A stretch of DNA of 64,000 bases from Dyadobacter subterraneus (GTDB lineage Bacteria > Bacteroidota > Bacteroidia > Cytophagales > Spirosomataceae): NCBI RefSeq assembly GCF_015221875.1, contig NZ_JACYGY010000001.1, positions 1,488,001 to 1,552,000 of the forward strand. The letters run 5' to 3'. A program made the translations under genes and the position numbers. Numbering within the stretch: the stretch's first letter is position 1; each line of letters opens with the position of its first letter. Below the pieces are notes generated by a model. The model saw only the letters and a program-made list of their open reading frames with translations. It had not been told where the DNA came from and ran no database searches. Below are positions 57,218 to 64,000 of this stretch, piece after piece.

Positions 57218-57250
57218 TTGTTAACAAATATATTAATATTTTGTCAACAA
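57218..57250. promoter_or_regulatory. Putative GntR operator/promoter upstream of susC
   Basis: TTGTTAACAAA (57218-57228) and TTTTGTCAACAA (57239-57250) form an imperfect inverted repeat in the same 33-base layout as the site at 48058-48090. On the minus strand the repeat contains TATATTTG, a -7-like element. Binding would cover the susC promoter. Confidence 0.55.
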
Positions 57251-57306
57251 AAAAATTGACAAAATATTTTTCAGGTAAAATCTATATTTTCTTATCACAT
57301 GAAAGC

Positions 57307-57349
57307 AAAGAAGCCGGCTTTTGGGATTTTCCCAAAAGCCGGCTTCTTT
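57307..57349 (-). terminator. Strong 19-bp terminator hairpin after the GntR gene
   Basis: Arms 57307-57325 and 57331-57349 pair perfectly (core AAGCCGGCTTTTGGG) with a 5-base loop and flanking A/T runs. It lies 41 bases after the GntR stop and separates the regulator from susC transcription. Confidence 0.85.
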
Positions 57350-57389
57350 ATCTTTAATATGATTTTTTACTGTTTTTATTTATTTAAAT

Positions 57390-58028
57390 CTAGGAAAGAT
57401 CAATAGATGCTACTTCACCTCGTATTAAATGTTTAACAAGCGCCTCTTCTGCGCGCTGAATATTTTTTTCTCTTATACCTGCTACAATCTCGCGGTGCTC
57501 CTGGTCGGTAAGTTCGTAATCATCCATGTGTGTCTGCATTTTTCCGAGCTTTTGATGAAACAAAGGAATGTTACTGGCTTTGTACAAGTCGATAAGTTTA
57601 TCATTACCAGCATATTCAATAAGTGTTTCATGAAATTTGACATCTGCTTCGCAAGCACCTCCGAAATACCCACGTTCAACCATTGATGAGAAATCGTCAC
57701 AAATTCTTTCAAGCTCTGTTATGCCTTTTTCATCAATTTTTTGCATCACCAGTCTTAATGCTCCCACTTCAAGGATCTCCCTAAGTTCGCGAATGAGGTG
57801 ACTGTCTTCTACCGTAAGAGTTTTAACAAAAAAGCCTCCTTTTTCTCCCTGTACAATCAATTGCTCACCCATTAATCTTGTCAGCGCCTCACGGATGGCA
57901 ATACGGTTTGCATCCAGCTTCTTAGCCCACTCATCTTCTTTTAGTCGTGTACCAGAAATAAGCTGATTGGATAATATTTTTTTTCTTAATTCAATATATG
58001 CCTTATTGGATAGTGAATCTTCTTTCAT
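57390..58028 (-). CDS. GntR-family regulator, FCD type
   Basis: The 212-residue protein has an N-terminal winged helix-turn-helix (LRKKILSNQLISGTRLKEDEWAKKL, NRIAIREALTRLMGEQLI) and an FCD effector domain (ELREILEVGALRLVMQK, DVKFHETLIEYAGN, with the metal-ligand histidines at HETL and the later EHREIV). FCD regulators typically bind sugar acids or carboxylates. It lies just upstream of the SusCD/lyase and catabolic operons, and the 33-base inverted repeats at 48058 and 57218 are its likely operators. Confidence 0.93.
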   Translation of the reverse strand: MKEDSLSNKAYIELRKKILSNQLISGTRLKEDEWAKKLDANRIAIREALTRLMGEQLIVQGEKGGFFVKTLTVEDSHLIRELREILEVGALRLVMQKIDEKGITELERICDDFSSMVERGYFGGACEADVKFHETLIEYAGNDKLIDLYKASNIPLFHQKLGKMQTHMDDYELTDQEHREIVAGIREKNIQRAEEALVKHLIRGEVASIDLS

Positions 58029-58033
58029 TTTGT

Positions 58034-58089
58034 GTAAACAAAAATTAAAAATTTAGTTAACTAAATAACGATGTAACAAAGGTAAACAA
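58034..58089 (-). promoter_or_regulatory. Half-site pair and -7 element upstream of the GntR gene
   Basis: Two GTAAACAA half-sites (58034-58041 and 58082-58089) like the arms of the 33-base operators lie just upstream of the GntR start. TACCTTTG on the minus strand within this stretch fits the -7 pattern. Autoregulation is inferred. Confidence 0.35.
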
Positions 58090-58139
58090 TAATAGTAAAA
58101 AATATTATTTTGTCGTATCGTTGATATCTTTTCAGTTGG

Positions 58140-58699
58140 ACGTCAATTGCTTTAACTGAGATTGGATTTTTATTTGCCTGCCATGGTCTGAGTCGGGGCA
58201 TTTAATAACGTATTTTCATTTTTTAGTTAGGAAAAAATGAAAACTGATATCTATGTCTCTCAAAGATTCTTAGGTAACTTAACAATAAAATAGAAGAAAT
58301 ACAGCTTTTTTCTCCGCGTTAGCGAAAAAATCAAAAATTGATTTTTATTTAAATTGAAGATTTCAAGATCAATTTGTGTGATTAAAAGGAGGTGCTAAGT
58401 TTATCTGTGTATACTTCAAAAAATGCCTCTAATAGTCCATAGGGCCATTTTTTATTTAAATAATAGGATATTTTAATAAAATTTAAAAAGTATTTTTGCG
58501 TTACATTAAAGACGGATTTAATAAAGACTTTTGTTTACGTATTTAATAGATGAGCCCTGGATTCCGGGGCTCTTTCTATTTTTATAATCGTATCTGGAAT
58601 ATAACGGTAAAAGATGGTACTGGTGGTAGGAAATCGCATGGACAATTGATTCCTTCCTCGTAAATTGTCTGCGTAATTTTTAATCACACCACTATCAAC
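58140..58699. other. Gene-poor region with several hairpins, possible small RNA
   Basis: No convincing frame exists here. Three terminator-like hairpins occur: 58326-58346 (8-bp A/T-rich arms), 58418-58453 (14-position stem with one mismatch, T-rich tail) and 58552-58577 (GAGCCC/GGGCTC core with a following T run). No plus-strand gene precedes them within 500 bases, so at least one may end an unannotated small transcript. Confidence 0.35.
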
Positions 58700-59743
58700 A
58701 TGAAAAAAGTCGAAAAGAAGCAAAACGACAATTCCGGATTCTTCGCGGATATCACTTCACTTATTGAGCAAAGCAGACAAAACGTCGCAACAACTGTAAA
58801 CGCCGAAATCACACTATTGTATTGGAATATTGGTGGCAGGATCAATAAGGAAATATTAAAAAATACCAAGGCAGAGTATGGCAAGCAGATTATTGCCACC
58901 TTGTCGCATGATTTAACTGCAAAATTTGGTATCGGGTGGAGTAAAAGACAATTGCATTACTGTTTGAAGTCGGCAGAAATATTTCCGGAAATTGAAATTG
59001 TGCACGCACTGCGTGCACAATTGAGCTGGACACATTTGAAACAGATTATTACAATTGATGATGTTATAAAGCGTAACTTTTACATAGAAATGTGCAAGCT
59101 CGAAAGATGGTCGTCAAGGCAATTGCAGGAGCGGATTCAATCTATGTTATTTGAGCGTACGGCCATTAGCAAAAAACCGGAGCAGACTATCCAAAATGAT
59201 CTGGACCTTCTTAAAAATCAGCAAAAAGTTAGTCCGGACATGGTATTTCGGGATCCATATTTCCTGAACTTTTTGGGCCTTTCCGATACTTATTCCGAAA
59301 AAGATCTGGAAACTTCCATTATTGTTGAATTACAACGCTTTATAAGTGAAATGGGAAGTGATTTTGCTTTTATGGCAAGGCAAAAAAGAATTACTATCGA
59401 TGATCGTGATTATTATATTGATCTGGTTTTCTTTCATCGAAGACTTAAATGTCTTGTGGCGATTGATCTCAAAATCGGGGAATTTGAAGCCGGATTTAAA
59501 GGCCAAATGGAATTGTATTTAAGATATCTGGAAAAGCACGAGCAATTGGAAGGAGAAAATACACCCATCGGACTGATTCTTTGTACAGGAAAAAGTAAGG
59601 AGCATGTTGAATTATTGCAGCTTGACAAAAGCAATATCAGAGTAGCAGATTATTTGACCGTTTTGCCTTCACAAAAACTTTTGCGTGAAAAATTGCATAA
59701 AGCCGTAGAAATTGCGCAGCAAAAACTTTTTCAGGAAGACTGA
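58700..59743 (+). CDS. YhcG/DUF1016-family PDDEXK nuclease
   Basis: The 347-residue protein has the N-terminal DUF1016 helical domain (EITLLYWNIGGRINKEIL, YGKQIIATLSHDLTAKFGIGWS) and a C-terminal PDDEXK domain with YYIDLVFFHRRLKCLVAIDLKIGEF, giving the catalytic Asp and D-x-K. The family is linked to DNA processing and is often found in restriction or defence regions. No methylase or defence partner is adjacent, and hairpins upstream separate it from its neighbours. Length matches full-length members. Confidence 0.92.
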   Translation: MKKVEKKQNDNSGFFADITSLIEQSRQNVATTVNAEITLLYWNIGGRINKEILKNTKAEYGKQIIATLSHDLTAKFGIGWSKRQLHYCLKSAEIFPEIEIVHALRAQLSWTHLKQIITIDDVIKRNFYIEMCKLERWSSRQLQERIQSMLFERTAISKKPEQTIQNDLDLLKNQQKVSPDMVFRDPYFLNFLGLSDTYSEKDLETSIIVELQRFISEMGSDFAFMARQKRITIDDRDYYIDLVFFHRRLKCLVAIDLKIGEFEAGFKGQMELYLRYLEKHEQLEGENTPIGLILCTGKSKEHVELLQLDKSNIRVADYLTVLPSQKLLREKLHKAVEIAQQKLFQED

Positions 59744-59768
59744 AATTTTGACATAACCAAGTTGACTA

Positions 59769-60576
59769 ATGATAAACAAAAACATCAAACTTTATTTACT
59801 TATCACAACAGCTATTTTTCTGAGTAGCAGCAGTTTCTCTCAATCCGTTACGGAAATCAAAAAATTTAAGGTAACGGAGGCAAAGCAGGCAGTTGCTGTG
59901 GACGATCAGTTTTTTTTACGTGATCAATAACAGCACGATTGGCAAATTTACTAAGGGAGATGGAAAGCTCGTAACCACCTGGGATGGAACCAGCGATGGA
60001 ATTAAACATTTGAATAGTGGTGTAGTCATCAAAGGGAAGCTTTATTGTGCCAACTCAAATTATCCTGAAATTCCAATGGCAAGTTCAGTAGAAATTTTTG
60101 ATGTTAATACGATGAAACATATTGGAAACCACAGTTTTGGGATCGCTGAACATGGTTCATTGACCTGGATTGATCAAAAAGATGGTTTTTGGTGGATCGG
60201 GTTTGCACATTATAGTGGCAAGGAGGCGAGTGAGGGCAGGGACGTCCGCTGAACTTCACTGGTGAAATTTGATCTCGAATGGAGACAGACAGAATCCTGG
60301 ATATTTCCCAGGAATATTGTTGAGCTTTTTACTCCAAAAAGTAATTCTGGAGGTGCCTGGGGGAACGACGGATTATTGTATTGCACTGGCCACGACAGGC
60401 CGGAGCTCTATGTAATGAAACTTCCGAAATCGGGTTATACACTTGAACATGTGCGCACACTTCCTGCTGAAATTTATGGGCAAGGAATTGCGATTGATCA
60501 TTCCGTAAAAGACAAACATTTGATTTATGGCCTTAACCGAGCCACCAGTACGGTAACTTTATCAGAAATTAAATAG
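59769..60576 (+). pseudogene. Secreted beta-propeller protein gene, frameshifted and interrupted
   Basis: ATG 59769 begins a signal peptide (YLLITTAIFLSSSSFS) and reads through KFKVTEAKQAVAVDDQFF, then an 8-T tract at 59910-59917 shifts it to a TAA at 59928. Skipping one T restores YVINNSTIGKFTKGD and continues through the propeller-like segments KLYCANSNYPEIPMASSVEIF and FWWIGFAHYSG to an in-frame TGA at 60250-60252. The same frame then resumes with TSLVKFDLEWRQTESWIFP and ends in a normal TAA. It resembles strictosidine-synthase/6-phosphogluconolactonase-like propellers. A sequencing error at the T tract is possible, but the separate stop supports decay. Confidence 0.75.
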
Positions 60577-60648
60577 TCAGTTTTAAGAATTTGGACCGGT
60601 TTTATTACTCTGTTTTATTTACAAAATCATCAACGTTAACAACCCGAC

Positions 60649-61341
60649 ATGTCAAAAGAGCAGCAATATATTCCGGCATCAAGTCTGGACTTTTTAAAAG
60701 TATTAAGAGAAAATAATAACCGTGACTGGTTTAATGTGCATAAGGATGAATTTATTGAACAACAGGCTTTCGTAGAAGAATTCGCAGGATTGTTGCTGAA
60801 TGAACTCAACAAACATGATTTAATTGAAACGCCGTCAGGCAAAAAAATCCTGCACCGGATTTACCGCGATACACGTTTTTCAAAAGAAAAAATTCCATAC
60901 AAAACCAACTGGAGTGGCAGCTTTACAAGGGCAACTAAACAAAGAAGAGGCGGATATTATTTTCATATCGAACCGGGAAACAGCTTTGTAGCCGGCGGAT
61001 TTCAGGGGCCTAATGCGGAAGATCTTAAAAGGATCCGTGATGAAATTAGTTTTGACCCGGCACCTTTGCGAAAAATTCTGAATAGTAAACCTTTCAAAGA
61101 TACGTTCGGGACTTTGCAGGGTGAACAGGTGAAAACTACACCCAAAGGTTTTGGTAAAAATGATCCGTCTATTGAGCTTCTTCGTTTTAAACAATTTTTG
61201 CTGATCAAAAGATTTTCAGATGATCAGGTTCTCAGCGGTTCCTTGTTAAAAGAAGCCAGTGACGCCTTTAAAAATATGCGTCCATTTTTTGATTATATGA
61301 GTGAAGTTCTGACTACGGATATGGACGGAATTAATCTTTGA
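60649..61341 (+). CDS. DUF2461 (TIGR02453) family protein
   Basis: The 230-residue protein shows the family pattern: LDFLKVLRENNNRDWFNVHKDEF near the N-terminus, RIYRDTRFSKEKIPYKTNWSG, GGYYFHIEPGNSFVAGGFQGP, and a helical C-terminus. It is a common Bacteroidota protein of unknown function, cytoplasmic and full length. It is monocistronic and convergent with a GlxA-type regulator. Confidence 0.9.
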   Translation: MSKEQQYIPASSLDFLKVLRENNNRDWFNVHKDEFIEQQAFVEEFAGLLLNELNKHDLIETPSGKKILHRIYRDTRFSKEKIPYKTNWSGSFTRATKQRRGGYYFHIEPGNSFVAGGFQGPNAEDLKRIRDEISFDPAPLRKILNSKPFKDTFGTLQGEQVKTTPKGFGKNDPSIELLRFKQFLLIKRFSDDQVLSGSLLKEASDAFKNMRPFFDYMSEVLTTDMDGINL

Positions 61342-61372
61342 TAAAATATTTTGTTGTTTCAATAAAATCAAA

Positions 61373-61421
61373 CTATCTCAAATTGAATCATTATCCTGAA
61401 TATTGTTTTAATTTGAGATAG
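61373..61421. terminator. Inverted repeat between convergent genes
   Basis: CTATCTCAAATT (61373-61384) and AATTTGAGATAG (61410-61421) are perfect 12-bp complements with a 25-base loop. The T tails are weak, so termination strength is uncertain. Confidence 0.5.
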
Positions 61422-61425
61422 CTGA

Positions 61426-62445
61426 TCAAACTCCAACTTCATTTTTAGTTGTTTTAAAACTGCGTCGGTAATCGCTCGGGGTCACCATCAGGTTTCGGAG
61501 GAAAATTCTTCGCATGGAAACAAGGCTTACCAGTCCGGTTTTTTCTGCAATTTGTTCGATATTTAAATCGCTTTCTTCAAGTAATTTACGCGCCATTTCT
61601 ACACGAAATTTTTCTACGAATTTGGCAGGTGTTAAACCTGTTTCTTTCAAAAAAACTCTTGCAAAATTTCTTGGGCTCATATTGCTCTGAGCGGCGAGCT
61701 GTTCCACACTTAGATCTTTATTCAAATTCGAAATCATCCAGCTTTGAATTCTACCCAGGACGCTATTTCCCAATTCCGGTTCTGGTAACAGGTCTGCAAA
61801 TTGATTTTGAAATCCGGGACGTTTCAGGTAAAGTACAAGATGCCGGGCGACGGAAACGGCAATTTCCCGGCCATAATCTTCTTCTACCAAAGCCAGTGAC
61901 AAATCAGTTGCGGAAGAGACTCCTCCCGAAGTATAAATATTTCCGTCTTTTATAAACAACTGGGATGAATTAACGAGTATATCAGGAAAATCATCATGCA
62001 ATTTGTCGCCCTTTTCCCAGTGAGTTGTTACATTTTTATTGCTTAAAAGTCCGGCTTTTGCCAAGGCAAATGTACCCACACAAATAGAACCGATTCGACG
62101 GACTTTCGGATATATCTGTGAAAGCCATTGATACAAATCCGATCTCTCAATGACAGGATTATTAAAAGTGTATCCCGCAACGAGCAGTGTATCAATAGGT
62201 TGATTGATATCTTCGATTTTAAGCGGACAACTCACCGCAATTCCGGATCTTGTTACGACTTCATTGGAACGGTCGGCGGCGACTACAATGACTTTATAAG
62301 CGTTTTCAATGCCAACCTTTTCATGAAGAACTTTGGATGCCTGATAAAACACATCGCCCGGACCTGCAATTTCGAGTAATGGCAGGTTCGGGAATGCGAC
62401 GATTACAACAAGTTTTGAGTGCTTCGTTACTTGCAATTCATTCAC
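61426..62445 (-). CDS. GlxA-family transcriptional regulator (DJ-1/PfpI plus AraC)
   Basis: The 339-residue protein has an N-terminal DJ-1/PfpI-like amidotransferase fold (LVVIVAFPNLPLLEIAGPGDVF, RIGSICVGTFALAKAGLL with the nucleophile-position Cys, VTTHWEKGD) and a C-terminal AraC HTH pair (SVEQLAAQSNMSPRNFARVFLKETG, LVSMRRIFLRNLMVTPSDYR). Its start codon directly abuts the stop of the GAPDH gene, so it may be co-transcribed with it. The inducer is unknown. Confidence 0.9.
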   Translation of the reverse strand: MNELQVTKHSKLVVIVAFPNLPLLEIAGPGDVFYQASKVLHEKVGIENAYKVIVVAADRSNEVVTRSGIAVSCPLKIEDINQPIDTLLVAGYTFNNPVIERSDLYQWLSQIYPKVRRIGSICVGTFALAKAGLLSNKNVTTHWEKGDKLHDDFPDILVNSSQLFIKDGNIYTSGGVSSATDLSLALVEEDYGREIAVSVARHLVLYLKRPGFQNQFADLLPEPELGNSVLGRIQSWMISNLNKDLSVEQLAAQSNMSPRNFARVFLKETGLTPAKFVEKFRVEMARKLLEESDLNIEQIAEKTGLVSLVSMRRIFLRNLMVTPSDYRRSFKTTKNEVGV

Positions 62446-63441
62446 TTATTTTGTAGTATTTATGAGTTCGGAGACAAGTTCGGAAATCCGGTTTGAAATT
62501 CCGACTTCATTGTCGTACCAGGCAACCACCTTCACAATTTTTCCAATACTTCTTGTCAGCGTTCCGTCGACAATGGATGAGTGCGTATTACCTAAAATGT
62601 CAACCGACACAAATTGTTCTTCTGTATATTCAAGCACGCCATTCAGCTCATTGGACGCATATTTTTTCAATACTTCATTAATATCATCAGCCGAAACCTC
62701 AGTCGACAAATTCAGAGAAAGATCGACAATTGAACCATCCACCACAGGAACCCGGTAAGAAAATCCATCCAGTTTGCCTTTTAAACCTGTCAAAACATCA
62801 CCAATCGCTTTTGCTGCACCAGTTGTGGTTGGTATAATGGATTGACTCGCAGCTCTGGCTCTTCTTAAATCCCGGTGAGGCGCATCCTGCAAAACCTGAT
62901 CGGCGGTGAAAGCATGAACCGTACTCATATAACCGGATTCAATTCCGAATTCCTTATCAAGTACATGAAGAACAGGGGCAATCGCGTTGGTTGTACAGGA
63001 AGCCGTTGAATAAATATCATCATCGGCGGTAATAATGTCATTGTTAACACCGCTCACAATCGTTTTGACACCACCGGTTGCAGGAGCTGTAATCAGTACC
63101 TTTTTTGCACCGGCGTTAATATGCGACTGTGCATGTTTACGATCTGTAAACCGGCCCGTCGATTCAATAACAACATCAATATCAAGATTTTTCCAGGGAA
63201 GTTTTTCAGGATCTTTTTCACTTAAAAGAACAATATCCTTTCCGTTTACTTTGATATGAGTACCGTCTTCCGAAACCTGGCCTGGAAAGTGGCCATGTGA
63301 GGAATCGTATTTAAGTAGGTGTGTAAGCGTTTTTATATCAGTCAAATCGTTGATCGCTACAACTTCAACATTTTCCTTATTTTGTAATGCACGTAAAGTC
63401 ATACGTCCAATTCTTCCGAAACCATTGATTGCAATTTTCAT
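62446..63441 (-). CDS. gap: Glyceraldehyde-3-phosphate dehydrogenase, type I
   Basis: The start is the ATG at 63441 (MKIAINGFGRIGRM); a longer frame to 63543 adds 34 residues unlike GAPDH. The 331-residue enzyme has the NAD-binding GFGRIGR, the catalytic SCTTN cysteine region, and the closing WYDNEVGISNRI. It converts glyceraldehyde-3-phosphate to 1,3-bisphosphoglycerate in glycolysis. A TATATTTG element lies about 55 bases upstream. Confidence 0.95.
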   Translation of the reverse strand: MKIAINGFGRIGRMTLRALQNKENVEVVAINDLTDIKTLTHLLKYDSSHGHFPGQVSEDGTHIKVNGKDIVLLSEKDPEKLPWKNLDIDVVIESTGRFTDRKHAQSHINAGAKKVLITAPATGGVKTIVSGVNNDIITADDDIYSTASCTTNAIAPVLHVLDKEFGIESGYMSTVHAFTADQVLQDAPHRDLRRARAASQSIIPTTTGAAKAIGDVLTGLKGKLDGFSYRVPVVDGSIVDLSLNLSTEVSADDINEVLKKYASNELNGVLEYTEEQFVSVDILGNTHSSIVDGTLTRSIGKIVKVVAWYDNEVGISNRISELVSELINTTK

Positions 63442-63495
63442 ATTCTTAGCTTTTTTGTTACCAAAATTGGTTCTGTTTAGAACCTGATTACGTAA

Positions 63496-63503
63496 CAAAT
63501 ATA
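63496..63503 (-). promoter_or_regulatory. Candidate -7 box of the GAPDH gene
   Basis: TATATTTG on the minus strand matches TAnnTTTG and sits about 55 bases before the GAPDH start. No well-spaced -33 TTTG was found. Confidence 0.3.
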
Positions 63504-63659
63504 GCTGATTGTCTCCTTGTCTGAAATGACAAAAAATATACAAATTCTGCCAAACCGGGTTGAAATAATTTTATAACTGGCACAGGTAATTTTGCTCGAA
63601 TTTTCGAAATTGTTAGTAGGAATAAATCTGAAATATTTTTGAAAGGTATGAAAGAGATT

Positions 63660-64000
63660 TTATTCTCCAATATTGTCAAGTACACCTGCAAGCTTGAAAG
63701 GTGTTAATGGTTTGGGGAGAAATCCCTTAACGGAAGCGTACTTTTTGGCCATTGCTATATCTTCCGGATCCTGTGATGAGCTGGATATATAGATTACAGG
63801 ATGGTAATTGCTTATTTCAAGATCGTTTAACATATCCAGAAAATCCCACCCGTTCGCCACTGGCATGTTAATGTCAAGTAGGATAAATTCTGGAAGAGAT
63901 AAAGGACTCAGCCGGTTTTGCTTCATAAAATCAATTGCTTCCAGCCCATTTTTGAAATGCGAAATTTCAGAATCAGGCACAACTTTCTGAATCAGCTTTT
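63660..64000 (-). CDS. Single-domain CheY-like response regulator, N-terminus outside the window
   Basis: The frame is open to the window edge, so the start is upstream of it; the GTG at 63980 is only internal. The visible receiver has the phospho-acceptor Asp in FILLDINMPVANGWDFL, the Thr/Ser position in VIYISSSSQ and the Lys in GFLPKPLTP. It ends at residue GE without an output domain, so it is a stand-alone receiver. Confidence 0.88.
   Translation of the reverse strand, partial: KLIQKVVPDSEISHFKNGLEAIDFMKQNRLSPLSLPEFILLDINMPVANGWDFLDMLNDLEISNYHPVIYISSSSQDPEDIAMAKKYASVKGFLPKPLTPFKLAGVLDNIGE

Noticed and set aside
33019..58028. Idea that the 33-58 kb region is a mobile element
   Set aside because: No integrase, transposase, att-like repeat or tRNA border was seen; the regulator and operators look resident.
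58385..58393. AAAGGAGGT, a perfect Shine-Dalgarno-like sequence
   Set aside because: The nearest ATG (58422) is about 30 bases away and opens only a 17-codon frame inside the hairpin; Bacteroidota rarely rely on strong SD sites.

Overview
The window reads as chromosomal DNA of a Cytophagales bacterium (Bacteroidota), most like the Dyadobacter/Spirosomataceae group. This is inferred from gene content: a SusC/SusD pair, a type IX secretion C-terminal sorting domain, DUF4270 and DUF4907 lipoproteins, large FtsX/MacB-type permeases, a TPR histidine kinase, LytTR and Lrp regulators, and promoter-like TAnnTTTG elements in place of sigma70 -10 boxes. By eye the DNA is moderately AT-rich. I see no transposase, integrase, rRNA, tRNA or CRISPR array.

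Layout. 0-9 kb: end of an EEP-family phosphodiesterase, a DUF4907/Kelch lipoprotein pair, a LytTR response regulator, a DUF4270 lipoprotein, a YchJ protein, a TPR histidine kinase, a lipocalin-like protein and an AraC regulator. 9-17 kb: a T9SS-secreted SGNH/sialate acetylesterase-like protein, a gene-poor stretch holding a decayed gene, an ABC-type permease, an orphan Xre/MbcA/ParS toxin-binding-domain protein, a bestrophin and a small exported protein. 17-22.3 kb: a serine hydrolase and Lrp regulator divergent from a DUF1611 (DgcN-like)/enolase-superfamily epimerase (DgcA- or Ala-Glu-epimerase-like)/APC permease operon; together these look like a system for D-glutamate or L-Ala-D-Glu (peptidoglycan) scavenging. 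22.4-33 kb: a prohibitin-like protein, a secreted TIM-barrel protein with a GH78 rhamnosidase, an MBL-fold hydrolase, an OmpR/histidine-kinase pair, and small genes.

33-58 kb is the accessory highlight. Sixteen to eighteen genes on the minus strand make up a carbohydrate utilisation region. SusC, SusD, a heparinase II/III-type lyase and a GH20-like enzyme form one unit. A second unit starts with creatininase, RidA, a 3-hydroxyacyl-CoA-dehydrogenase-like protein, an enolase-superfamily acid-sugar enzyme, an EamA transporter, a DapA-like aldolase, an SDR and a polysaccharide-deacetylase-like protein. It continues into a set of exported proteins: Tat-dependent GH109-like oxidoreductase, Tat-dependent DegT aminotransferase, ceramidase-like hydrolase, beta-propeller, PVC-type dehydrogenase and HiPIP. 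A GntR/FCD regulator lies just upstream. Two 33-bp inverted repeats of nearly the same sequence, one upstream of susC and one upstream of the creatininase gene, overlap promoter-like elements and probably are its operators, tying the two units into one regulon. The likely substrate is a uronate- and amino-sugar-containing glycan, which is inference.

58-64 kb: a gene-poor stretch with several hairpins, a stand-alone YhcG/DUF1016 nuclease, a beta-propeller pseudogene, a DUF2461 protein, a GlxA-type regulator abutting a GAPDH gene, and the end of a single-domain response regulator. Strong inverted repeats that probably act as terminators separate many of the transcription units.
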